Positions 1-6,700 of a stretch of DNA of 11,582 nucleotides are shown in pieces (position 1 is the stretch's first letter; each line of letters starts with the position of its first letter). The notes under the pieces are model-generated. The model had not been told where the DNA came from. It saw only the letters and a list, made by a program, of their open reading frames with translations, and ran no database searches. Both the position numbers and the translations under genes were made by a program. Origin of the DNA: Bacillota bacterium (GTDB lineage Bacteria > Bacillota > Clostridia > Christensenellales > CAG-138); NCBI GenBank assembly GCA_023396535.1, contig JAEWWD010000066.1, forward strand, positions 1 through 11,582. Reading direction: 5' to 3'.

Positions 1-351
1 GGCTGTTTGAACATTCAAAAGACTGGTTGCGCGCAGCAAAAGTGCCATGATACCCATCGAAGAGAGAATAAGCAAGTGTTTTCCGCGAAGGTAACCGAAT
101 ATACCTCTGCTTGTCCGCATAACCTGGATCATGTTTGTCTCCTTATCCTCCGCAATCGGAAGGGCGGTAATCCAGAATGTCATATCAAGCATCAGCGTTA
201 CGATAAAAACCGCAATCAACCCGCCCCATTTCACCATAAAACCGGGGAACAGCAGGTTGGCTGCGTTATACAGTAACACATATAAGATTAGCTGACCGAA
301 AATCGGCTTGGTCAGGCTGCCGCGCATTAGTTTGACAAACTCTTCCTTCAT
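1..351 (-). CDS. ABC-2 type transporter permease, N-terminal part (cut by window edge)
   Basis: The first 117 residues of a membrane protein, open to the left edge with no stop. It starts at the ATG at 351, two bases after the stop of the ATPase gene, and a purine-rich AAAGGATGGTGA lies just upstream inside the end of that gene. Hydrophobic segments lie at about residues 17-36, 42-65 and 92-107. Between the second and third is a charged loop (AEDKETNM, then YLRGK) of the kind seen in ABC-2 type permeases, where a conserved acidic stretch follows a helix. With its neighbour it should form the transmembrane channel of an ABC exporter in the cytoplasmic membrane. The assignment rests mainly on context and helix pattern. 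I cannot identify the substrate, and the C-terminal half is outside the window. Confidence 0.8.
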   Translation of the reverse strand, partial: MKEEFVKLMRGSLTKPIFGQLILYVLLYNAANLLFPGFMVKWGGLIAVFIVTLMLDMTFWITALPIAEDKETNMIQVMRTSRGIFGYLRGKHLLILSSMGIMALLLRATSLLNVQTA

Positions 352-353
352 GC

Positions 354-1199
354 TCAGTCACCATCCTTTAGTCCGCGTCCTACAACCTTAATGAAGATAT
401 CCTCAAGTGTCGCCTCCTGGCTGTGAACGCTGTTCCAATTGTCTTGCTCCATCAGCTTTGAAACTTTTGCTTTATCTTTTCTGTCGACCTCAATAATATC
501 GCCGTCAACTTGAAATAGAATCCTGCTTTCTCCGTAGCGTTTTTTATAGGATTCAGGGGTGTCGACCTCCACGATCTTTCCGCTGTTGAAAAAGGCGATC
601 TTATTACATAGCTGCTCAGCCTCGTGCATGTCGTGGGTGGTGACAAATAGTGTCGTACCGTTTTTATTTAACTCTTTCAGGACCTTGCGCACATAGGAAG
701 CGATATCAGGATCCATGCCGCTTGTGGGTTCGTCGAGGAACAATATTTCCGGCTTTGTAACGAGCGCCCTTGCCAGCACAAGACGGGTTTTCATGCCTTT
801 TGAATACTGCGACGCAGGCTTATCCCGGGCGTCGAGAATATCCAGCATCTTCATAACTTCTTCTATTTCCCGCTTCCCAATTTTGTACAGCTTCGCGTGA
901 TAATACAGATTTTCATAGCCGGTCAATGAAGGGTAAAGCACATCGTTTTCAAATGCGATCCCGATTCTGCGCATAAATTTATAGTCGGCTTTCGCCATAT
1001 CCTGTCCCAGGACAAAAACCCTGTCCGTTTTTGGCACGAGGAGTCTTGTCAGGAGCTTTATCGTCGTTGATTTTCCCGCCCCACTGGGTCCCAAAAAGCC
1101 GAACACTTCACCCTGTTCAACATCAAATGAAATGTCGTCGACCGCATTGATTTTTCCGTCATAGGAAAAGGTCAGATGCTTGACTTCAATCGCCTTCAT
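354..1199 (-). CDS. ABC transporter ATP-binding protein (ABC-2 / drug-export type)
   Basis: A 281-residue ATPase that should power the membrane subunit encoded immediately after it. Walker A is GPSGAGKST (37-45), Walker B is ILFLDEP (152-158) followed by the D-loop SGMD, and the switch histidine is H189 in TTHD. The signature motif is YSKGM (132-136) rather than LSGGQ, and the Q-loop position reads FEN (83-85) with Glu for Gln; both are, as I recall, seen in ABC-2 exporter ATPases. About 75 residues after the H-loop form a C-terminal extension resembling the DUF4162-like tail of such proteins. I chose the ATG at 1199 because TAGGAGG sits 7 bases before it; an in-frame ATG at 1253 lies upstream of the predicted transcript start. 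Codon use is more A+T-rich than in the genes to the right. Drug or peptide export is likely, but the substrate is unknown. Confidence 0.93.
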   Translation of the reverse strand: MKAIEVKHLTFSYDGKINAVDDISFDVEQGEVFGFLGPSGAGKSTTIKLLTRLLVPKTDRVFVLGQDMAKADYKFMRRIGIAFENDVLYPSLTGYENLYYHAKLYKIGKREIEEVMKMLDILDARDKPASQYSKGMKTRLVLARALVTKPEILFLDEPTSGMDPDIASYVRKVLKELNKNGTTLFVTTHDMHEAEQLCNKIAFFNSGKIVEVDTPESYKKRYGESRILFQVDGDIIEVDRKDKAKVSKLMEQDNWNSVHSQEATLEDIFIKVVGRGLKDGD

Positions 1200-1206
1200 G
1201 GTCGCG

Positions 1207-1212
1207 CCTCCT
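1207..1212 (-). promoter_or_regulatory. Ribosome binding site of the ABC ATPase gene
   Basis: AGGAGG on the minus strand, 7 bases before the ATG at 1199. It is a near-perfect Shine-Dalgarno and decides the start. The upstream in-frame ATG at 1253 has no such site and would lie before the predicted transcription start. Confidence 0.85.
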
Positions 1213-1220
1213 ATAATGAA

Positions 1221-1240
1221 TATTGACTTACAAGTCAATA
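1221..1240. promoter_or_regulatory. Operator-like inverted repeat O2 (perfect 9-2-9 palindrome)
   Basis: The sequence is TATTGACTT-AC-AAGTCAATA, a perfect inverted repeat with 9-base arms. Its core is TTGAC-N6-GTCAA, the same architecture as the second repeat at 1256-1273, with centres 34 bp apart. It covers the predicted transcription start (about 1237) and the first bases of the leader, so a bound protein would block initiation. Palindromes with TTGAC/GTCAA half-sites are typical of TetR-family operators in front of transporter genes; that the cognate regulator is TetR-like is inference. No regulator gene is present in this window. Confidence 0.7.
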
Positions 1241-1243
1241 CGA

Positions 1244-1272
1244 AATATATCATATCTTGACTGACGGGTCAA
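1244..1272 (-). promoter_or_regulatory. SigA-type promoter of the ABC transporter operon
   Basis: On the minus strand the -35 box TTGACC (1272-1267) is followed by exactly 17 bases and then a -10 box TATATT (1249-1244). Each hexamer differs from consensus at one position. The start site should fall near 1237, giving a leader of about 38 bases with a strong Shine-Dalgarno. The -35 box lies inside one operator-like repeat and the start site inside another, so the promoter is probably strong when free and repressed when occupied. It starts just past the terminator of the upstream operon, making the ABC genes a separate unit. Confidence 0.8.
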
Positions 1273-1273
1273 T
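1256..1273. promoter_or_regulatory. Operator-like inverted repeat O1 overlapping the -35 box
   Basis: On the minus strand this reads ATTGACCCGTCAGTCAAG, an imperfect dyad with the core TTGAC-N6-GTCAA. Half-site sequence and spacing match the perfect palindrome at 1221-1240, which argues that both are bound by the same dimeric repressor. The left arm supplies the -35 hexamer TTGACC, so binding would directly exclude RNA polymerase. A TetR-family regulator is the most likely ligand; this is inferred from site design only. Confidence 0.65.
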
Positions 1274-1292
1274 CGGATATTTTATTGATGCA

Positions 1293-1314
1293 CAACTGGA
1301 GTTGCAATTCAACT
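1293..1314. repeat. Short nested CAACT/AGTTG inverted repeats upstream of the ABC promoter
   Basis: CAACT-GG-AGTTG (1293-1304) is a perfect 12-base dyad, and its right arm pairs again with a third copy in AGTTG-CAATT-CAACT (1300-1314). The cluster lies about 20 bases upstream of the -35 box of the ABC operon, between it and the terminator. It could be a binding site for a second regulator, or chance; there is no direct evidence of function. Confidence 0.3.
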
Positions 1315-1318
1315 GCCG

Positions 1319-1360
1319 AAAAAAATCGGGCCGAAAACATAATTTTTCAGCCCGATTTTT
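1319..1360 (-). terminator. Intrinsic terminator of the fmt-to-rlmD operon
   Basis: The arms at 1321-1331 and 1350-1360 are perfect 11-base complements (AAAAATCGGGC and GCCCGATTTTT). An inner GAAAA/TTTTC pairing (1333-1337 with 1344-1348) can extend the stem. Read on the minus strand, the 3' arm ends in a run of seven T (1325-1319), as required for Rho-independent termination. It lies about 26 bases after the last stop codon of the operon. On the plus strand a T-run also follows but is displaced by ACTCA, so weak bidirectional action is possible, though I see no plus-strand gene for it to serve. Confidence 0.9.
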
Positions 1361-1376
1361 ACTCATTTTTTTTATG

Positions 1377-1398
1377 GGAGAAAATCTATATTTTCTCC
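1377..1398 (-). other. Hairpin spanning the rlmD stop codon
   Basis: GGAGAAAAT (1377-1385) and ATTTTCTCC (1390-1398) are perfect 9-base complements around a 4-base loop that contains most of the TAG stop (1388-1386). No T-run follows on the minus strand (CATAAAAAAAA instead), so it is not a classic terminator. It sits directly before the true terminator and may protect the mRNA end or just be a by-product of the A+T-rich tail. Confidence 0.5.
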
Positions 1399-2771
1399 TT
1401 CAAACCACATTTCGTCATCAAAATTACCGTCTCAACGTGCACTGTATGCGGAAACATATCCACAGGCTGTACGGTCCGTACGTGATACCCGCCGTCGGCC
1501 AGTATACGGCAATCCCGCGCCAGCGTAGCGGGGTTGCAGGAGATATACAGTACTCGTTTCACCCCGCTTTCGATGACAGCGCGTAAAAACGCCTCGTCGG
1601 CGCCCTTGCGCGGCGGATCCATCACCAGCGCGTCAAGAGCCATACCTTCCCTAATCAGGCGGGGAAGCGCGGCTTCGGATTCCTCACATAAAAACTGCGC
1701 GTTGCGCATGCCGTTGCGCTGCGCGTTGCGCCGCGCATCCTCCACGGCTTCCGGCACATTTTCTATGCCGATCACCTCCCGCGCGCTTCTTGCAAGCAGC
1801 AGCGTGATGGTGCCTATGCCGCAATAGGCATCCACGACCCGCTCGCCGCCGGTAAGCGCGAACAGATCAAGCGCAGTCGCGTACAGCCGCTCTGTCTGGG
1901 AGGGGTTGACCTGTAAAAAAGAAGCCGGGCCCAGCGAGAAGACAAGGCCGCACAACTGTTCCTCAATTTTCTCCTTGCCCCAGAGCAGGCGGTAGTCGTC
2001 GCCCAGTATGACGTTGGACTTTGCCCGTTGTATGTTCAGGTAGACGCTTGCGAGGCCGTCTACCTGTTTTTGCAGAAACTCCAGAAGTTCTTTTTTATGA
2101 GGTAGCGTGCCCGTCGCGACGACGGTTGCCATCGCTTCGCCCGAACAGGAAGCGCGGGCCACGACATGGCGCAGCAATCCATTGCCTGTTTGTTCGTCGT
2201 AAGCCGGGATATCGTACTGGTTTGCCCAATCCCGAACGGCGTAAGCAGCCTGCAGCACGTTTTGCTGCTGTATGAGGCAATCCGGCATGGGGACGAGCCG
2301 GTGGCTGCGCGGCGAAAAAAAGCCGGTCTCCACGCGGGGGCCGGCGTTTGCAAGCGGGAAACTGCCCTTGTTGCGGTAGCGCCACGGGTCGTCCATGCCA
2401 AGAACGGGGGAGACGCGGATATCCTTCAGCCCGCCTATGCGGACGAGCGCATCCTCAACCACCTTGCGTTTGTATGCAAGCTGCGCCCCATATTCCATAT
2501 GCTGCAGCGCACAGCCGCCGCAGGCGGCAAATATCGCGCAGGGCGGATCGACGCGCTCAGGCGCGGGTGCTTCGATCTTCATCAGCTTGCCCACGCCGAA
2601 GCCGGAACCCGCTTTGATAATATGCGCGCGCACACGCTCGCCCGGCAAAGCGCCGGGTACGAAAACGGCGTAGCCGTCCACGCGGCCTATGCCCTGTCCT
2701 TCGGCTCCGAGCGCGTCTATCGTCAGTGCAATATCATCGTTGCGCTGTACGGGCGGCTTTCTTTCTGCCAT
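1386..2771 (-). CDS. rlmD: 23S rRNA (uracil-5-)-methyltransferase, RlmCD/RumA family
   Basis: A 461-residue SAM-dependent enzyme expected to make 5-methyluridine in 23S rRNA; in Bacillus subtilis the single enzyme RlmCD methylates U747 and U1939 (E. coli numbering). A TRAM RNA-binding domain occupies about residues 10-67. The four [4Fe-4S] cysteines of the family are C78, C84, C87 and C165. The Rossmann SAM motif is VVDAYCGIGT (312-321), followed by MDPPRKG (384-390). The nucleophilic cysteine is C412 in SCNPATLARD, and the general-base glutamate is probably E448 or a near neighbour in HVETV. It begins 15 bases after the pfkA stop, with AAGGA upstream, and is the last gene before the terminator. 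Firmicutes often carry paralogues of this family, so the exact target uridine is not certain. TrmA is less likely because TrmA lacks the TRAM domain and the iron-sulfur cysteines. Confidence 0.93.
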   Translation of the reverse strand: MAERKPPVQRNDDIALTIDALGAEGQGIGRVDGYAVFVPGALPGERVRAHIIKAGSGFGVGKLMKIEAPAPERVDPPCAIFAACGGCALQHMEYGAQLAYKRKVVEDALVRIGGLKDIRVSPVLGMDDPWRYRNKGSFPLANAGPRVETGFFSPRSHRLVPMPDCLIQQQNVLQAAYAVRDWANQYDIPAYDEQTGNGLLRHVVARASCSGEAMATVVATGTLPHKKELLEFLQKQVDGLASVYLNIQRAKSNVILGDDYRLLWGKEKIEEQLCGLVFSLGPASFLQVNPSQTERLYATALDLFALTGGERVVDAYCGIGTITLLLARSAREVIGIENVPEAVEDARRNAQRNGMRNAQFLCEESEAALPRLIREGMALDALVMDPPRKGADEAFLRAVIESGVKRVLYISCNPATLARDCRILADGGYHVRTVQPVDMFPHTVHVETVILMTKCGLKEKI

Positions 2772-2786
2772 GAATTCATCCTTACC

Positions 2787-3752
2787 TTAGAATTTGGTCA
2801 TGATGTTGTTGAGCTCGTAAAGCTCCGCGTCAAAGCGCGTGGGCTGCTGCACGGCCTCCTCCAGCGTTACGTCTATGATTTTGTTGTCGCGGATGCCGAC
2901 AGCCCGGCCTTCCGTCGCTCCGCCGATAAGCAAATCCACCGCCCGCACGCCCAGACGCGTCGCCAATACGCGGTCGAACGCGGTGGGTTCGCCGCCGCGC
3001 TGTATGTAACTGAGCACGACGGGCTTAATCTCGATATCCGTATGCTCCTCGATGTATTTCGCAAAATCCTCCGCGTGGCCAGCGCCCTCGGCGATGATGA
3101 CCATACTGGTCAGCCTGCCGCGCAGCTTGTTGTCCGCGAGCCTGCGCGCCGCTTCTTCCCACGGGTAGTCCCTTTCGGGAAGCAGCGTGATATCGGCAGG
3201 GCCCGCGATGCCCGCCCACAGCGCGATATCGCCGCAGTTGCGGCCCATTACTTCCACCACGCCCACGCGGTCGTGCGCGCGCATGGTGTCGCGTATTTTG
3301 CTGATTTCGTGGATGACGTTGTTTATCGCTGTATCAAAACCTATTGTGAAATCCGTATACCCCATGTCGTTGTCGATGGTACCGGGCAGGCCTATGGTGG
3401 GGATACCATGCCGGGCAAGCGCAAGAGCGCCGTGGTAGCTTCCGTCCCCGCCTACGACGATAAGCCCGTCTATGCCGTAGGCGCGCAGCACCTTGATGGC
3501 CTGCTCCTGGCCTTCCGGCGTTTTGAATTGCTGGCTTCGCGCGGTGCGCAATATGGTGCCGCCGCGGTCTATCGTACTGTGCACGTCCTCGTATTGAAGC
3601 TGCTTGACGCGCCCCTCCATGAGGCCCTGAAAGCCGTGGTATATGCCCATCACGATAAGCCCCTTGTCCAGCCCCGCTTTGAGCACGGCGCGCACCGCCG
3701 CGTTCATGCCCGGCGTGTCGCCGCCGCTGGTTAATACGCCAATTCTTTTCAT
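2787..3752 (-). CDS. pfkA: ATP-dependent 6-phosphofructokinase
   Basis: A 321-residue cytoplasmic enzyme that phosphorylates fructose-6-phosphate to fructose-1,6-bisphosphate, the committed step of glycolysis; the usual bacterial length is about 320. GGDTPGMN (10-17) and GGDGS (101-105) bind nucleotide, and PGTIDND (123-129) carries the catalytic Asp127. Gly104 and Gly124 mark it as ATP-using rather than pyrophosphate-using. R72, R162, R171, E222 and R252 align with E. coli substrate residues without gaps. Position 243 is Lys and 249 is Tyr, where E. coli has Arg and His. In the effector pocket R21, R154 and R211 are kept, but position 25 is Lys and 54 is Tyr instead of Arg. The start at 3752 is set by AAAGGA 8 bases upstream; an in-frame ATG at 3803 would overlap dnaE. 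It follows dnaE by 37 bases, an order I recall from clostridial genomes. Confidence 0.97.
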   Translation of the reverse strand: MKRIGVLTSGGDTPGMNAAVRAVLKAGLDKGLIVMGIYHGFQGLMEGRVKQLQYEDVHSTIDRGGTILRTARSQQFKTPEGQEQAIKVLRAYGIDGLIVVGGDGSYHGALALARHGIPTIGLPGTIDNDMGYTDFTIGFDTAINNVIHEISKIRDTMRAHDRVGVVEVMGRNCGDIALWAGIAGPADITLLPERDYPWEEAARRLADNKLRGRLTSMVIIAEGAGHAEDFAKYIEEHTDIEIKPVVLSYIQRGGEPTAFDRVLATRLGVRAVDLLIGGATEGRAVGIRDNKIIDVTLEEAVQQPTRFDAELYELNNIMTKF

Positions 3753-3760
3753 ATGGATAG

Positions 3761-3766
3761 TCCTTT
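3761..3766 (-). promoter_or_regulatory. Ribosome binding site of pfkA
   Basis: AAAGGA on the minus strand, 8 bases before the ATG at 3752. It selects this start, which begins MKRIGVLTSGG as in the family, over the in-frame ATG at 3803 that would add 17 unrelated residues and overlap the dnaE stop. Confidence 0.75.
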
Positions 3767-3789
3767 CTGAACTTGAATTTCGTTTTGTC

Positions 3790-6700
3790 CTATCGCACCG
3801 CAACCTTCACGTTGTCGTCCCCGGCAAATGAGCGGGCCTCGCGCAAAAACGCGTCGGACAAATTGACGTGCAGTTCCTTGGGGGATAGCTTCCGCTGTCC
3901 CGTCGCCACATCGTAGAGAACGACAGGCACATTCCCGGGATAACGGGCAAGCAGCCCCACTGTTTCCTGCGCACGTTCGGGCGTAAGCGCGTCAAAACGC
4001 AGGTACAGCGTCGGGACGACGTCCTGTAAGGGTAGAAGCTCGTCCACCAGTATGCTGTTTTTCTGGTTCTCCCGCATATTCAGCCTGCCGCTGACCTTAA
4101 CGGCGCGGGCGGGGAAGAACAAATCGCCTACCTGTGCGAGCGTACGCGGGAAAAGCACCAGCTCCACCGCCCCGGTAACCCCTTCGAGCACCGCGTAGCC
4201 CATCATGCTGTTGCCTGCGCGCGTGGGCTTGCGTTCCACATTGGATAGTATGCCCCCTGTGCGCACACGCTCATTGTCGCGCGGGGCGGAAAGCCCGTCC
4301 GCCTCCTGCAGTTGCACTACTGTGTAGGGGAGGGCGTCGAGCACTGCCGCAAAATCATCCAGCGGATGACCGCTGATGTATACGCCTATGGCCTCGCGCT
4401 CTTTATCCAGTATGACCTGATGCGGGAATTCCGATATATCCGGCAATTGCACGGAGGCGGTTTTCAGCGCGGACTGCGATGAACCCGCGAGATCGAACAG
4501 CGATATCTGCCCCTGCTCGCGCATTTTTCTTGCTTGCGCGCTGCCCTCGAGCGCGCGCTCGTATACGGCCATGAGCTGCGCGCGCCTGTGGCGCATGCCG
4601 TCAAAGCATCCGGCGCTTATGAGCCCTTCCAGCGTGCGCTTGTTGAGCCCTTCGGATCTGTCCACGAAATCGAAAAAGTCGGTAAACGCGCCGCCGCGTT
4701 CCCGCTCGCGTACCATGGCCTGCATGGCCGCCTCGCCAACGTTTCGCACCGCGCAAAGGCCGAAGCGTATATTGCCGTCCTCGACCGTAAAACGGGCGCA
4801 GCTCTTGTTGACGTCCGGCGGGAGTATCCGGATACCCATGCGGCGCGCGGCGTACACGTATTTCGCCACGTCGTCCACGCTGCCAAGGTAGCTGTTCAAA
4901 AGCGCGGCCATGAACTCGGACTTATAGTACAGCTTCAGGTAGGCGGTGCGGTAGGCGACCACCGCATAGCAGGCGGCGTGCGACTTATTGAAGGCATAGG
5001 AGGCGAAGTCCATCATTTCGTCAAATATGCGGTTGGCGATCTCCGCCGGCACGCCGTTATTCACCGCGCCGGGAACGCCCTCCTCCTGATTGCCGTGTAT
5101 GAAATTCTGGCGTTCCTTCGCCATAACGTCGTGCTTTTTCTTGCTCATGGCGCGGCGAACAAGGTCGCTTCGTCCCATGGAATAGCCGCCCAGATCGCGC
5201 ACGATCTGCATGACCTGCTCCTGATACACCATGCATCCGTATGTGTTCTGCAATATGGGCATGAGCTTTTCGTGCAGGTAGGTGACCGGAACGGTGCCGT
5301 GCTTCGCGCCCACATAACGGGGAATCTGCGCCATGGGGCCGGGGCGGAACAACGATATGCCCGCTATGACATCCTCAAAGCTGTCCGGCTTGAGCTGTAT
5401 CATAAACTGTCGCATGCCCGCGCTTTCAAGCTGGAACACGCCGTCCGTCTCGCCGCTCGCGATCATGGCGTATACTCTCGGATCGTCGTATTCCATACCG
5501 TCCAGCTCCGGCACAGGCTTGCCCGCTTTCGGTATGAAGTCGAGCGCGTCGCGTATGACGGTGAGGGTCCGAAGCCCAAGGAAATCCATTTTTAATAGGC
5601 CCAGCTCTTCCAGCGTGCCCATGGGAAATTGCGTGGTGACGGATTCATCGTTCTTCTGCAGCGGCACCACCTCCATAACGGGGTGCCGTGAAATCACCAC
5701 GCCCGCCGCATGGGTGGAAGCGTGCCGCGGCTGACCTTCCAGCCTGCGGGAGAAATCGATCAGGGTTTTGACGCTTTCTTCTGTCTGGTAGGCCGCGCGA
5801 AGTTCCGGTGAAATGGAGAGCGCCCGGTCCAGAGTCATGTTTAGTTCAAATGGCACCATCTTGGCTATTTTGTCCACATCGCCATAGGGCATATGCAGCG
5901 CGCGGCCAACATCGCGCACCGCCGCGCGCGCGGCCATCGTGCCGAACGTGATGATCTGCGCCACATGATCCGCGCCGTACTTCTGCACGACGTAATCGAT
6001 GACCTCCTGCCGCCGTTCGTAGCAAAAATCCACGTCGAAATCCGGCATGGAGATGCGCTCGGGGTTCAAAAACCGCTCGAACAGCAGCCCGTACTTGAGG
6101 GGATCGACGTCCGTGATGTTCAGGCAGTACGCGGCAAGGCTTCCCGCGCCGCTGCCGCGACCGGGCCCCACGATAATGCCGTTGCGCTTGGCGAAATCTA
6201 TGAAATCCCACACGATGAGGAAATAGTCTACAAACCCCATGCGTTCTATGACGGAAAGCTCGTATGTAAGGCGCTCCCGCACAGCGTCGTCCGCGTGAGG
6301 GAGCTTTTTCTGCATGCCGTCCGCGCAGAGTTTGCGCAGATATGCGGCGTTCGCCATGCCGTCCGGGGCGGTGAAGCCGGGCAGGTGCTTTTCGCCGAAC
6401 GCGATGTCGACATGGCATTTATCGGCTATTTCGCGCGTGATGTCGATGGATTCGGGGTACTGCGGCAGGGCGCGGCGCATTTCCTCCTCGCTTTTGAGGT
6501 AGAATTCGTCGGCTTCCATGCGCATGCGGTTATGCTCGTCCACAAACGTATTGGTCTGCACGCAGAGCAGCACGTCCTGTACGGACGCGTCTTCCTTGTT
6601 TACATAGTGCACGTCGTTGGTGGCGACGGTGGGCGCGCCGATTTCCCGCGCGATTTGCACAAGCCCGGGCAGCACCTGTTTTTGCGCCGGTATGCCGTGA

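Noticed and set aside
7..276. 89-codon plus-strand open frame at the left edge
   Set aside because: It is antisense to the ABC permease frame, which is continuous, hydrophobic and correctly spaced after the ATPase gene.
354..1199. ABC ATPase signature YSKGM and Glu in the Q-loop as evidence of a dead ATPase
   Set aside because: Walker A, Walker B with the catalytic Glu, D-loop and H-loop are intact. Similar signature and Q-loop variants are, to my knowledge, ordinary among ABC-2 exporter ATPases.
1210..1238. Second promoter-like pair on the minus strand, TTGACT-N17-TATAGG
   Set aside because: The -10 would overlap the Shine-Dalgarno of the ATPase gene and leave an almost leaderless message. 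The TTGACT is better explained as an arm of the palindrome.
1200..1253. Upstream ATG at 1253 adding 18 residues to the ABC ATPase
   Set aside because: It lies upstream of the predicted transcription start, runs through the operator, and lacks a ribosome site, whereas AGGAGG precedes the ATG at 1199.
2166..3734. 522-codon plus-strand open frame antisense to pfkA and part of rlmD
   Set aside because: It spans two clearly conserved minus-strand genes and their junction. It has no recognisable family and is rich in Ala, Arg, His and Val, as expected for a shadow frame in G+C-rich DNA.
4534..5595. 353-codon plus-strand open frame within dnaE
   Set aside because: Lies wholly antisense to the conserved polymerase domain, has shadow-like composition and no plausible ribosome site or partner gene.
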